A stretch of 21,907 nt of DNA from JBCBAP01 sp038532435. GTDB taxonomy: Bacteria; Pseudomonadota; Alphaproteobacteria; Rhodobacterales; Rhodobacteraceae. This document shows positions 15,037 to 21,907 of this stretch, piece by piece (the stretch's first letter is position 1; every line of letters begins with the position of its first letter). A model generated the notes under the pieces. It saw only the letters and a program-made list of their open reading frames with translations, did no database searches and had not been told where the DNA came from. The position numbers and the translations under genes were made by a program. The stretch is from NCBI GenBank assembly GCA_038532435.1, contig JBCBAP010000058.1, positions 1 through 21,907 of the forward strand. Direction: 5' to 3'.

Positions 15037-15564
15037 ATGTTGCAGACATCGGACTATACGTTCTCAAACGTGACCGCCACGGACATTCCCCTGCTCGCGC
15101 GATGGCTGACGACTCCGGACCTGCGCCGCTGGTGGGGGGATCCGGAGGAGGAGCTCGCCATCATCGACGAGGACCGGATCAATCCGTTGATGACGACGCT
15201 TCTTGTGCACTATCGCGGCAATCCCTTCGCCTACGTCCAGGACTACGATGTGGCAAGCTGGCCGCAGCCCCACCTGCGCGACCTGCCCGCGGGCACGCGG
15301 GCGGTGCAGACGTTCATCGGTGAGCCCTCCATGCACGGACGGGGCCACGCGGCCCGCTATCTGAGGGAGCGGATCGGCCAGCTACATCGCGATGGTGTGC
15401 CGGTGGTCGCGATCGATCCGCTCGAGGAGAACACCCGCGCTGTCGCCGCCTACCGCAAGGCAGGCTTCGAGAATGCGGGCATGGTCTACGTCAACGGGTC
15501 AATCGTTGTCCGCCTTCTCTGTGCGACACCGCGTCCGGAGGCTGGACAGATCCACGCGGCGTGA
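15037..15564 (+). CDS. GNAT acetyltransferase, aminoglycoside 6'-N-acetyltransferase-like
   Basis: A 175-residue acetyltransferase resembling the AAC(6')-type and siderophore-type GNAT group (Acetyltransf_8 like). The N-terminal part reads LLARWLTTPDLRRWWGDPEEEL (about 20-41), typical of the 'W-x-x-P-H-V-x-x-W-W' motif of that group. QDYDVASWPQPHLRDLP and VQTFIGEPSMHGRGHAARYL carry the acetyl-CoA loop (HGRGHA). The final AIDPLEENTRAVAAYRKAGF is motif B. The start at 15037 has AAAAGGAG 7 bases upstream. Such chromosomal proteins are often annotated as aminoglycoside acetyltransferases, but most have unknown substrates and I would not infer resistance. It has its own transcription start after the tkt terminator. 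Confidence 0.85.
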   Translation: MLQTSDYTFSNVTATDIPLLARWLTTPDLRRWWGDPEEELAIIDEDRINPLMTTLLVHYRGNPFAYVQDYDVASWPQPHLRDLPAGTRAVQTFIGEPSMHGRGHAARYLRERIGQLHRDGVPVVAIDPLEENTRAVAAYRKAGFENAGMVYVNGSIVVRLLCATPRPEAGQIHAA

Positions 15565-15585
15565 CATACTGCGAGGGGGTCACGC
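15559..15585. promoter_or_regulatory. Dyad GCGTGAC-N13-GTCACGC over the acetyltransferase stop
   Basis: A perfect 7-bp inverted repeat spans the TGA stop of the acetyltransferase and ends 18 bases before the YceI start. It may be a weak terminator or an operator for the YceI gene. No T tract is present. Confidence 0.35.
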
Positions 15586-15603
15586 TCAAAAGGATCCCCT
15601 CCA

Positions 15604-16167
15604 ATGCGTGTTTTGACTATCCTCATCGCTTTGCTGCCCCTGCCCGCTCAGGCCCTCGACTGGGTCTTGGCCGAGAGCGGCAGCAGCTTGACCTTCACCT
15701 ACACTGAGAATGAGGAGGTGATGGAGGGGCGTTTCGCCACCTTCACCGGCACCGCCTTCTATGACCCCGAACTTCCCGAGGGCGCGGAGGTCGAGGTGCG
15801 GGTCCTCACGGACGGCGTGCAGATGTCCGATCCGGTCCGCACCCTTTTCGCCAAGTCCCCGGCCTGGTTCAACTCATCCGACTATCCGGAGGCGGTATTC
15901 AACCTCACGGAGCTGCGCCAGATCACGGAGACGGACCTGCAGGCCACCGGCACCCTTCAGGTCAAGGACCGCTCCGTCGGCCTCGACATGCCCGTGAAAC
16001 TCATTGCGAACGGCGGGTGCCTGCGGGCCCAGGGCACGCTGGAACTCGTGCTCGCGGACTATGACATCGGGGACGATGCGTTTTCCCGCTTCATCCGTGT
16101 GGGCGAGACCGTGCAGCTGACATTCGACCTGCTGGGCCAGCGGCGCGGGCGCAACGGACCGTGCTGA
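15604..16167 (+). CDS. YceI-family periplasmic protein
   Basis: A 187-residue protein with a Sec signal peptide (MRVLTILIALLPLPAQA, cleaved before LDW) and a YceI-type lipocalin-like beta-barrel. In family members the barrel binds isoprenoid-like or other hydrophobic ligands in the periplasm. The motif-like parts are ESGSSLTFTYTENEEVMEGRF near the N-terminus, PVRTLFAKSPAWFNSSDYPE in the middle, and ATGTLQVKDRSVGLDMPVKL, which is the typical 'G-x-L-T-i-k-G-x-t-k-p-v' strand pair. The start at 15604 is fixed by the signal peptide. It may be transcribed from the region of the dyad at 15559-15585. Its physiological ligand is unknown, and it has no functional link to the neighbouring genes that I can see. 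Confidence 0.88.
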   Translation: MRVLTILIALLPLPAQALDWVLAESGSSLTFTYTENEEVMEGRFATFTGTAFYDPELPEGAEVEVRVLTDGVQMSDPVRTLFAKSPAWFNSSDYPEAVFNLTELRQITETDLQATGTLQVKDRSVGLDMPVKLIANGGCLRAQGTLELVLADYDIGDDAFSRFIRVGETVQLTFDLLGQRRGRNGPC

Positions 16168-16271
16168 TCCGTTAAGCCTTCGCTCACGCCAAAACGGTAT
16201 CCATCCGGAACCGGCTCCGTTATAGAGCCTGCGAAGGCGCGCCCGCTCGGGCGCAGGAACGGGGACCACCC

Positions 16272-16415
16272 ATGAACACGACGATTGCGCTCTGGCTGGC
16301 CGGGATCATCCTCGCCATCCTCGCCGCCGATCACTTCGTGTTCGGGTGGGACCTGTGGGTCTTCGCAGGAAAGACCCTCGCCCGCGTGTCGAACTGGCTC
16401 GCGTTCTGGCGATAG
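16272..16415 (+). CDS. Small Trp-rich membrane peptide upstream of pgk
   Basis: A 47-residue product begins at the ATG at 16272, with GGGGA a few bases upstream, and ends in TAG at 16413-16415. It starts with a membrane segment (IALWLAGIILAILAADHFVF, about 5-24) followed by an amphipathic Trp-rich tail (GWDLWVFAGKTLARVSNWLA, then FWR). From memory, short proteins of this form precede pgk in other Rhodobacterales, but no function is known to me. A ribosome site for pgk begins 5 bases after its stop, so the two genes are probably one operon. A TTATAG sequence (16220-16225) is a possible -10 for it. Its length is below most gene-finder cut-offs. Confidence 0.65.
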   Translation: MNTTIALWLAGIILAILAADHFVFGWDLWVFAGKTLARVSNWLAFWR

Positions 16416-16433
16416 GTGGTAAAGGAGTGTGCG

Positions 16434-17621
16434 GTGAGCTGGAAATCCCTCGATGAGATGGACCTGAAGGACAAGGTCGTCCTGGTCCGCGCGGACCTCA
16501 ACGTTCCCATGGCCGATGGCATCGTCACCGACCGCACGCGGATCACCCGCCTGGTGCCCACGGTCCGGGACATCCTCGCTGCGGGGGGGCGGCCGGTTCT
16601 GCTCAGCCATTTTGGACGGCCCAAGGGCACAGTCGTGCCGGAGATGTCGCTGCAGCCGATGCTTTCGGCGCTGCGGGAGGAGCTGGGCAGCCCGGTTGAT
16701 TTCTGCCCCCAAACGGTTGGAGACACTGCTAAGTCCGCGATTGCCGGGATGCCCAACGGCGCCACGCTTCTTCTCGAAAACACCCGCTTCCTTGCCGGGG
16801 AGGAAAAGAACGATCCCGCGCTGGCTGCGGAAATGGCCGAACTGGGCGATATCTATTGCAACGACGCCTTCTCCGCCGCTCACCGCGCTCACGCCTCCAC
16901 CGAAGGCATCGCTCACCACCTTCCCGCCTGCGCGGGCCGACTGATGGCCGAAGAGCTCGGTGCGCTCGAAAGCGTGCTTTCCAGCCCCACGCCCCCGGTT
17001 GTCGCCGTGGTCGGGGGAGCGAAAGTGTCCACGAAGCTCGATCTGCTCGGATCGCTGATCGGGAAGATGGACCATATCGTCATCGGCGGCGGCATGGCGA
17101 ACACGTTCCTCGCCGCGCAAGGGATCGACGTGGGCACGTCCCTCTGCGAGCACGACCTCGCGGACACCGCCCGGCGGATCATGGCGGAAGCGGAGGCGGC
17201 GAACTGCACGCTCCACCTGCCCCTCGATATCGTCGTCGCCCGCGCGTTCAAGGCAGGCGCGGCGAACGAAACCGTTCCTGTCGAGGCGTGCCCGCCGGAC
17301 GCCATGATCCTCGACGCGGGACCGAAGACCGTGGCCGCCGTGACAAAGGTGTTCGAAGGGGCGAACGCGCTCGTCTGGAACGGCCCCCTCGGCGCGTTCG
17401 AGATCGAGCCGTTCAACGCTGCCACCAATGCCGCCGCCCGCGCGGCCGCTGCCCTGACGAAGGCGGGCAAGCTCACCTCCGTTGCCGGAGGCGGGGACAC
17501 CGTGGCAGCGCTCAACCAGGCTGCTGTGGCGGACGACTTCACCTATGTGAGCTCCGCTGGGGGTGCGTTCCTTGAGTGGCTGGAGGGTAAGACCCTCCCC
17601 GGTGTCGCCGCCCTCGGCTGA
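16434..17621 (+). CDS. pgk: Phosphoglycerate kinase
   Basis: This 395-residue enzyme interconverts 1,3-bisphosphoglycerate and 3-phosphoglycerate with ADP/ATP in glycolysis and gluconeogenesis. Motifs in order are VLVRADLNVPMADGIVTDRT (substrate-binding, near residue 16), LLSHFGRPKG, LLENTRF, the hinge GGAKVSTKLDLLGSLI and GGGMANTFLAAQG. WNGPLGAFEIEPF and the nucleotide-binding AGGGDTVAAL come last. The chosen start is the GTG at 16434, 6 bases after AAAGGAG. The GTG at 16416 lies before that ribosome site and would add six unlikely residues. The gene follows the small membrane peptide and is probably co-transcribed with it. No gap gene is adjacent. Confidence 0.97.
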   Translation: MSWKSLDEMDLKDKVVLVRADLNVPMADGIVTDRTRITRLVPTVRDILAAGGRPVLLSHFGRPKGTVVPEMSLQPMLSALREELGSPVDFCPQTVGDTAKSAIAGMPNGATLLLENTRFLAGEEKNDPALAAEMAELGDIYCNDAFSAAHRAHASTEGIAHHLPACAGRLMAEELGALESVLSSPTPPVVAVVGGAKVSTKLDLLGSLIGKMDHIVIGGGMANTFLAAQGIDVGTSLCEHDLADTARRIMAEAEAANCTLHLPLDIVVARAFKAGAANETVPVEACPPDAMILDAGPKTVAAVTKVFEGANALVWNGPLGAFEIEPFNAATNAAARAAAALTKAGKLTSVAGGGDTVAALNQAAVADDFTYVSSAGGAFLEWLEGKTLPGVAALG

Positions 17622-17642
17622 CAACGCGCCCTCACCAGAACC

Positions 17643-17686
17643 GGCCCGGACGTTCAGCGTCCGAGCCTTTGATGCGGGTCCGGGCC
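17643..17686 (+). terminator. Alternative hairpins after pgk
   Basis: GGCCCGGAC (17643-17651) can pair with GTCCGGGCC (17678-17686), or CGGACG (17647-17652) with CGTCCG (17658-17663). The two structures exclude each other. The long stem is followed only by AAAA. It is the likely transcript end of pgk, but not a canonical terminator. Confidence 0.45.
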
Positions 17687-17739
17687 AAAACCGGCGCCGT
17701 CTTGACAGATCCCGTGATCCCACGCCACCTTGAAGCCCA

Positions 17740-17752
17740 ATAACGTTGTTAT
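17740..17752. promoter_or_regulatory. Dyad ATAAC-GTT-GTTAT upstream of the lipoprotein gene
   Basis: A perfect 5-bp inverted repeat in AT-richer DNA, 54 bases before the ATG, between a TTGAAG (17730-17735) and a weak TGTTAA -10-like box (17754-17759). A TTGACA (17702-17707) lies further upstream without a clear -10. It could be an operator. Confidence 0.3.
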
Positions 17753-17806
17753 GTGTTAAGGCTGGCGCCGTCCCGAGCAGGTCCAGCCCGCGTAGGGAGT
17801 GATACA

Positions 17807-18325
17807 ATGTCCAAGTCTGGGAGACTGCCGCAGCCTTTCCGCCCGGTCGCGCCGCTGATGCTGACCGCCATCCTGCTTTCCGGTTGCGCGGAGGTTATTG
17901 AGGTTGTCGCGAGGCCGGAGTTTGCCCAGGCCGTAGGCCATTTCGAGAACGCGTTCGACAGCATATCGAGCCGCACCACAGGCTCCGCTCCCGCGACCCC
18001 GGCGCTTCAGTCGACCGCGGCAGGTCCGATCCCGGACGTCTCCACGGTCTCCACCGCGAAATGCACGGAGAGGGACGTTGATGAGGAAGCCAACCGCCTG
18101 ATCTCCGCCTATCAATCCGGCACGGGTCCCGCCAGCGACAGTTTCAAGCGGAGCTGGATCATGATGGGCAAGCTGCGGGAGCTGCATATCAGCCAGCATC
18201 AGAACTGCCCGGATCTCTTCGATCTCGATCAGGTTCTCGCCTTCGACGATGCGCGCATCGCAGAGCTGAAGGATGTGGGCGTGGCATCCGGATGGCTCAC
18301 CCCGGCGGGACAGCTCACCTTCTGA
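17807..18325 (+). CDS. Predicted lipoprotein of unknown function
   Basis: A 172-residue protein with a lipoprotein signal: basic start, hydrophobic core LMLTAILL, then lipobox LSGC with Cys27 as the expected lipidation site. It is followed by a disordered, Ser/Thr/Pro/Ala-rich region (about 60-85) and a helical C-terminal domain with two Cys (TAKCTERDVDEEANRLISAY and HISQHQNCPDLFDLDQ), which might form a disulfide. The residue after Cys27 is Ala, so transport to the outer membrane is expected by the general +2 rule. The ATG at 17807 has AGGGAG upstream. I recognise no domain. It stands alone between pgk and the aldolase gene with its own probable promoter. Confidence 0.78.
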   Translation: MSKSGRLPQPFRPVAPLMLTAILLSGCAEVIEVVARPEFAQAVGHFENAFDSISSRTTGSAPATPALQSTAAGPIPDVSTVSTAKCTERDVDEEANRLISAYQSGTGPASDSFKRSWIMMGKLRELHISQHQNCPDLFDLDQVLAFDDARIAELKDVGVASGWLTPAGQLTF

Positions 18326-18466
18326 CACACGCGCAGGGGGATCTCGCGGCTGCGCTCCACGCGCATCACGCTTGTGCCGCTGCAGCCAAAACCGCTTTGG
18401 CAAGTGGCGGTGGCGCACTTTGGACAACCTGAGCCCGCAATGGTGCGGGGGCGACAGTCTATGCCG

Positions 18467-18495
18467 TTGACGCATACGCCGCCCGTCCGCTACCC
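18467..18495 (+). promoter_or_regulatory. Probable promoter of the aldolase gene
   Basis: TTGACG (18467-18472), a 17-base spacer and CTACCC (18490-18495) lie 42 bases before the ATG. A CCCGCA/TGCGGG hairpin (about 18434-18449) is just upstream. Confidence 0.5.
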
Positions 18496-18537
18496 CCTGA
18501 CGCGAACACCCACCCTTATGGCCCAAGGAAAGTTCCC

Positions 18538-19467
18538 ATGAAAGCAACGCGTACCGTTCAGAAGATCCTCGCAAACTACGAGGGCGAAACCCCGGGCGTG
18601 AAAGCCAACCTCTGCCGGATGCTCATGCAGGGCAAACTCGGCGGTACCGGCAAGATGATCATCCTTCCCGTGGATCAGGGTTTCGAGCACGGGCCCGCCC
18701 GCAGCTTCGCCCCGAACCCGGCGGCCTATGATCCGCACTATCACTACCAGCTCGCCCTCGATGCGGGCCTGAACGCCTACGCAGCGCCGCTTGGAATGCT
18801 GGAGGCGGGGGCGGACACTTTCGCGGGCCAGATCCCCACCATCCTGAAGGTCAACTCCGCAAACTCCCTGATCCCCTCTGACGCGCCGAAGACGCAGGCG
18901 ATCACCGCGTCCGTCGATGACGCCCTGCGCATCGGCGCTTCGGCCATCGGCTTCACCATCTATCCCGGATCCTCCGCGGGCCTCGAAATGTTCTCCGACA
19001 TCGCCATGATGCGCGAGGAAGCGGCCGCCAAGGGTATCGCGACCGTGATCTGGTCCTATCCCCGCGGGGAAGCACTGACCAAGGACGGGGAGACCGCCAT
19101 CGACATTGCCGCCTACGCCGCGCAGATCGCGGCCCTCCTCGGCGCGCACGTGATCAAGATCAAGCTTTCCACGGATCACCTGGAGCTGGGTGAGGCGAAA
19201 AAGGTCTACGACGCCGAAAACATCGATATCGCGACACAGGCCGCCCGCGTCCGCCACTGCGTGCAGTCCGCCTTCAACGGCCGCCGCATCATGGTGTTCT
19301 CCGGCGGATCTAAGAAGGGAACCGACAGCGTCTACGACGACGCACGGGCGATCCGCGACGGCGGCGGCAACGGCTCCATCATCGGGCGCAACACCTTCCA
19401 GCGGGAGCGTGGGGACGCCATCGCGATGCTCAACCAGCTCATCGACATCTACAAGGGCAAGGCCTGA
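18538..19467 (+). CDS. fbaB: Class I fructose-bisphosphate aldolase (FbaB/DhnA type)
   Basis: This 309-residue aldolase cleaves fructose 1,6-bisphosphate to dihydroxyacetone phosphate and glyceraldehyde 3-phosphate through a Schiff-base lysine, without a metal. The family is the archaeal/bacterial DhnA-type class I, as seen in IILPVDQGFEHGPARSF (near 40), GFTIYPGSS, VIWSYPRGE, then GAHVIKIKLSTD, where Lys207 or Lys209 should be the Schiff-base residue. MVFSGGSKKGTDSVYDD and IIGRNTFQR form the phosphate-binding end. There is no sign of the zinc ligands of class II enzymes. The start at 18538 follows AAGGAAAG. The gene has its own promoter and a canonical terminator, so it is a single transcription unit, placed near pgk and tkt. 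Confidence 0.95.
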   Translation: MKATRTVQKILANYEGETPGVKANLCRMLMQGKLGGTGKMIILPVDQGFEHGPARSFAPNPAAYDPHYHYQLALDAGLNAYAAPLGMLEAGADTFAGQIPTILKVNSANSLIPSDAPKTQAITASVDDALRIGASAIGFTIYPGSSAGLEMFSDIAMMREEAAAKGIATVIWSYPRGEALTKDGETAIDIAAYAAQIAALLGAHVIKIKLSTDHLELGEAKKVYDAENIDIATQAARVRHCVQSAFNGRRIMVFSGGSKKGTDSVYDDARAIRDGGGNGSIIGRNTFQRERGDAIAMLNQLIDIYKGKA

Positions 19468-19493
19468 TCCCAGATCGCTCGGACGGATCGAGG

Positions 19494-19518
19494 GGGCGGC
19501 CGGTCGGCCGCCCTTTTT
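19494..19518 (+). terminator. Intrinsic terminator after the aldolase gene
   Basis: GGGCGGCC (19494-19501) and GGCCGCCC (19506-19513) form a perfect 8-bp stem with a GGTC loop, followed by TTTTT. Confidence 0.88.
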
Positions 19519-19605
19519 CGTGGAGACGTGTTACCCGCCCGACTAATGCACCAACACCACATCTGCGCCATTGTCGTGTGGCCGCGCAGAGCGTAGCAAG
19601 CTGGG

Positions 19606-20496
19606 ATGGTCAAGGATCGTCCCCTCCTCGGCATCACGCTGATGATCGGCTTCTGCATGACCGCGCCCATGTCGGACGCGGCAACCAAACTGCTGACGGC
19701 CTCCGTCCCGATCCTGATGTTCCTCACGGTCCGGTTCGGCGTTCAGGCGATCATGCTGACCCCAGTGGCGCTCTGGAAAGGGACGCCCCTGCTCCCGCCG
19801 CGCAGGTACCTCGGTCTTGTGCTGCTGCGGCTTGTCCTGCACCTCGCCGGGGTCGCAACGATGTTCGCGGCGCTTGCGGTACTGCCCCTGGCGGATGCTG
19901 TCGCCATCGCCTTCTTCATGCCGTTCATCATGCTCTTGCTCGGCCACTACGCGTTGGGGGAGGAGGTAGGATGGCGCAGGCTCGCAGCCTGTGCCGTCGG
20001 CTTTGTCGGCACGCTTCTCGTTGTCCAGCCGAGCTTCGTCGAAGTGGGGCCGCCCGCCCTCCTGCCCGTGCTGGTCGCGGTGATCTTCGCGCTCTTCATG
20101 CTGCTGACACGGCAGATCGCGAAGGGGACCGATGCGGTCGCAGTGCAAGCCTTCATCGGCCTGATCGCCGCCCCGGGCATGTTGGTTGCAGCTCTCATGG
20201 GCCTGCCCGGGGGCGGTTTCGTAACCCCGACCTTGAGCGAAATGGTGTTGCTGGGTCTTATCGGCGTGCTCGGCACGTCGGGACATCTGCTCATGAGCCT
20301 CGCCCTGCGCTACGCGCCCTCCAGCACCCTCGCGCCGATGCAGTACCTCGAAATCCCCTTCGCCACTCTGATAGGCTTTCTCGTGTTTCGGGACCTGCCG
20401 GACGGCCTCGCGGCCCTCGGCATCCTCATCACGATCGTCGCCGGGCTCTATGTCATCTATCGCGAACAGCGCACCGCAATGCAGCTCGCCGAGTGA
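19606..20496 (+). CDS. EamA/DMT-family transporter
   Basis: A 296-residue inner membrane protein of the drug/metabolite transporter superfamily, with about ten hydrophobic segments arranged as two five-helix EamA repeats. The first repeat runs from LLGITLMIGFCM to FVGTLLVVQPSF, including ATMFAALAVLPLADAVAIAF, which resembles the helix pair seen across this family. The second starts at LLPVLVAVIFALFMLLTRQI and ends with YLEIPFATLIGFLVFRDLPD and ILITIVAGLYVIYREQ. Such proteins usually export amino acids, metabolites or riboflavin-like compounds. The substrate here cannot be told. The ATG at 19606 has a weak ribosome site. The gene is flanked by the aldolase terminator and the ftsB promoter, so it is probably transcribed alone. 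Confidence 0.9.
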   Translation: MVKDRPLLGITLMIGFCMTAPMSDAATKLLTASVPILMFLTVRFGVQAIMLTPVALWKGTPLLPPRRYLGLVLLRLVLHLAGVATMFAALAVLPLADAVAIAFFMPFIMLLLGHYALGEEVGWRRLAACAVGFVGTLLVVQPSFVEVGPPALLPVLVAVIFALFMLLTRQIAKGTDAVAVQAFIGLIAAPGMLVAALMGLPGGGFVTPTLSEMVLLGLIGVLGTSGHLLMSLALRYAPSSTLAPMQYLEIPFATLIGFLVFRDLPDGLAALGILITIVAGLYVIYREQRTAMQLAE

Positions 20497-20547
20497 GTCC
20501 GATTTGCCACGCTGATGCCTCATTCGGGGAAACCGCAACAGGGGGGA

Positions 20548-20576
20548 TTCACAAGCCGAATCGCCTCTGACATACT
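20548..20576 (+). promoter_or_regulatory. Probable ftsB promoter
   Basis: TTCACA (20548-20553), a 17-base spacer and CATACT (20571-20576) lie 46 bases before the ftsB ATG. Confidence 0.45.
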
Positions 20577-20621
20577 CTTGTCAGCCGCAACAGAGAGTGC
20601 GGAGAGCAGAGGTCAGAGCAG

Positions 20622-20927
20622 ATGCGTTGGGTTGCGCTTTCAAAAGGCACATTTCTCGACATCGCCTTCATCGGGGCGGCGTGCACGCTTGCGACCTATT
20701 TCGCGTTTGCGGCCGTTCAGGGGGAGTTCGGCCTCACCCGGCTCCTCGATTTTGAGGCGGAGGAGGCGCGGCTCGAGCAGGAGCTGTCCAAACTTGTGCT
20801 TGTGCGTGAAGGGCTTGAGAACAAGACCCGGCGGCTGTCGGATGAGTATCTCGACCTCGACCTGCTCGACGAACAGGCCCGCAAGACGCTCGGCCTGATC
20901 CGCCCGGACGAAATAATCCTGCACTGA
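20622..20927 (+). CDS. ftsB: Septum formation initiator FtsB/DivIC
   Basis: A 101-residue bitopic division protein of the FtsB/DivIC family, which joins FtsL and FtsQ in the divisome and helps activate septal peptidoglycan synthesis. After a short cytoplasmic start there is one membrane segment (DIAFIGAACTLATYFAFAAV, about 13-32), then a coiled coil (EAEEARLEQELSKLVLVREG, about 45-64). The family's conserved end is LDLDLLDEQARKTLGLIRPDEIIL (about 77-100, quoted in part), matching the 'D-x-d-x-l-e-E-x-A-R-x-x-l-g-l-v-r-p-g-E' motif. The ATG at 20622 has a modest purine-rich site upstream (AGAGGTCAGAG). Its place directly upstream of pdhA is a common alphaproteobacterial order. Confidence 0.93.
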   Translation: MRWVALSKGTFLDIAFIGAACTLATYFAFAAVQGEFGLTRLLDFEAEEARLEQELSKLVLVREGLENKTRRLSDEYLDLDLLDEQARKTLGLIRPDEIILH

Positions 20928-21012
20928 ATCTGCGCCATCGTCGCGGATCTGTCTTTCTTGAGCCCGTCCCGCATAGGGGGTGTTTTTTCCATGACGCCAC
21001 GTTACAATAAAG

Positions 21013-21032
21013 ATAGTTTGAAATTAAACTAT
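21013..21032. promoter_or_regulatory. Palindrome ATAGTTT-N6-AAACTAT upstream of pdhA
   Basis: A perfect 7-bp inverted repeat with a 6-base AT centre (GAAATT) ends 16 bases before the pdhA ATG. A TACAAT -10-like box (21003-21008) lies just in front, which would put the transcription start inside the palindrome, a place suited to a repressor. The AT-rich tract stands out from its surroundings. The -35 is not clear. Confidence 0.5.
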
Positions 21033-21048
21033 ATGGGGAAACGCTGCC

Positions 21049-21907
21049 ATGGCCACAGCCCGCCGCACGAAGAAGCCCAACGCCTCGAAGGAGGATCTCC
21101 TCCTCTACTATCGTGAGATGCTGCTGATCCGACGGTTTGAGGAAAAGGCGGGCCAGCTTTACGGCATGGGCCTGATCGGCGGGTTCTGTCACCTCTATAT
21201 CGGGCAGGAAGCGGTCGTCGTCGGGCTCGAGGCGACAGCCAAGGATGGCGATCAGCGCGTCACCTCCTACCGCGACCATGGCCACATGCTCGCCTGCGGC
21301 ATGGATCCGAAAGGCGTCATGGCCGAACTCACCGGCCGCGAGGGCGGCTACTCCAAGGGCAAGGGCGGCTCCATGCACATGTTCTCCAAAGAAAAGGAGT
21401 TCTATGGCGGCCACGGCATCGTCGGGGCGCAGGTGCCGATCGGCGCGGGCCTCGCCTTTGCCAACAAGTATCGCGGTAACGACAATGTCTCCTTCGCTTA
21501 TTTCGGCGACGGCGCTGCAAACCAGGGCCAGGTCTACGAGACCTACAACATGGCGGAGCTCTGGAAGCTGCCGGTGGTCTTCGTCATCGAGAACAACCAG
21601 TACGCCATGGGCACCAGCGTGAAACGCTCGACCCACTCCAAGACACTCTGGGAGCGTGGTGCCGCCTACGGCATCGAGGGGGAAGCGGTCGACGGTATGG
21701 ACGTGCTGGCCGTGAAGGCGGCCGGGGAAAAGGCAGTCGCCCACTGCCGCGCGGGCAACGGTCCCTACATCCTCGAGATGATGACCTATCGCTACCGCGG
21801 TCACTCCATGTCCGACCCGGCCAAGTACCGGACCCGCGAGGAAGTGCAGAAGATGCGGGACGAGAAGGATCCGATCGAACATGTCCGCTCGATGCTGCTC
21901 ACCGGCA
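21049..21907 (+). CDS. pdhA: Pyruvate dehydrogenase E1 component alpha subunit (3' end outside window)
   Basis: The first 286 codons of the E1-alpha subunit of the pyruvate dehydrogenase complex, which decarboxylates pyruvate with thiamine diphosphate and passes the acetyl group to E2. Seen in order are YYREMLLIRRFEEKAGQLYG, GFCHLYIGQEAVVVGLEA, YRDHGHMLACG and KGKGGSMHMF. The thiamine-diphosphate motif starts at GDGAANQGQVYE and ends at VIENNQYAMGTSV, and the YRYRGHSMSDPAKYR loop follows. The N-terminal tail is short and basic (MATARRTKKPN), as in alphaproteobacterial E1-alpha. The ATG at 21049 has GGGGA upstream. The frame is open to the right edge. pdhB and pdhC are expected next, but are not in the window. 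The palindrome at 21013-21032 is the probable regulatory site. Confidence 0.96.
   Translation, partial: MATARRTKKPNASKEDLLLYYREMLLIRRFEEKAGQLYGMGLIGGFCHLYIGQEAVVVGLEATAKDGDQRVTSYRDHGHMLACGMDPKGVMAELTGREGGYSKGKGGSMHMFSKEKEFYGGHGIVGAQVPIGAGLAFANKYRGNDNVSFAYFGDGAANQGQVYETYNMAELWKLPVVFVIENNQYAMGTSVKRSTHSKTLWERGAAYGIEGEAVDGMDVLAVKAAGEKAVAHCRAGNGPYILEMMTYRYRGHSMSDPAKYRTREEVQKMRDEKDPIEHVRSMLLTG

Noticed and set aside
15037..15564. Acquired aminoglycoside-resistance gene
   Set aside because: Base and codon use match the neighbours, no mobile element is near, and chromosomal proteins of this kind commonly have other substrates.
16059..17807. Open frame of 582 codons on the minus strand opposite pgk
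   Set aside because: It is antisense to pgk and the YceI end, has biased composition and no recognisable domain.

Overview
The window looks like chromosomal core sequence from an alphaproteobacterium, most likely in or near Rhodobacterales. The evidence is the uniformly GC-rich codon use, the fused one-chain indolepyruvate oxidoreductase, the ftsB-pdhA junction, the bolA/CGFS-glutaredoxin cluster, zapA with a small coiled-coil partner gene, and several probable promoters with a CTAYAT -10 box. I found no insertion sequence, phage gene, CRISPR array, rRNA or tRNA. The assignment rests on recognised protein families, not on a database search.

Layout. Positions 1-542 hold the C-terminal end of pepN. 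A minus-strand fused indolepyruvate ferredoxin oxidoreductase follows (678-4088), divergent from a small HxlR-type regulator across an AT-richer intergenic region with three dyads. Next are a small secreted protein of unknown function (minus) and a LysR regulator resembling LsrB/VtlR. Directly downstream of that regulator is a short intergenic unit with its own probable promoter, an exposed CCUCCC stretch and a strong terminator. It is best read as an AbcR-like small RNA. A small membrane protein and a GcvA-like LysR gene (minus) come next, with a possible 46-codon gene divergent from the latter.

The middle holds purL with an overlapping acetyltransferase, then bolA, a one-TM unknown and a CGFS glutaredoxin (Fe-S/iron homeostasis). 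Convergent to these are zapA and its coiled-coil partner (cell division), with a probable 6S RNA in the interval downstream of zapA.

The right half is central carbon metabolism: tkt, pgk, class I aldolase and the start of pdhA. Interleaved are an aminoglycoside-acetyltransferase-like GNAT protein, a YceI protein, a 47-residue Trp-rich membrane peptide ahead of pgk, a lipoprotein, a DMT-family exporter and ftsB. No glyceraldehyde-3-phosphate dehydrogenase gene lies between tkt and pgk.

No wholly new multi-gene system is evident. The points most worth following are the regulator/sRNA pair at 5144-6227, the dyad-rich ior/hxlR intergenic region, the zapA-linked RNA, the G-rich 17-bp hairpin upstream of tkt, and the uncharacterised small proteins embedded in conserved operons.
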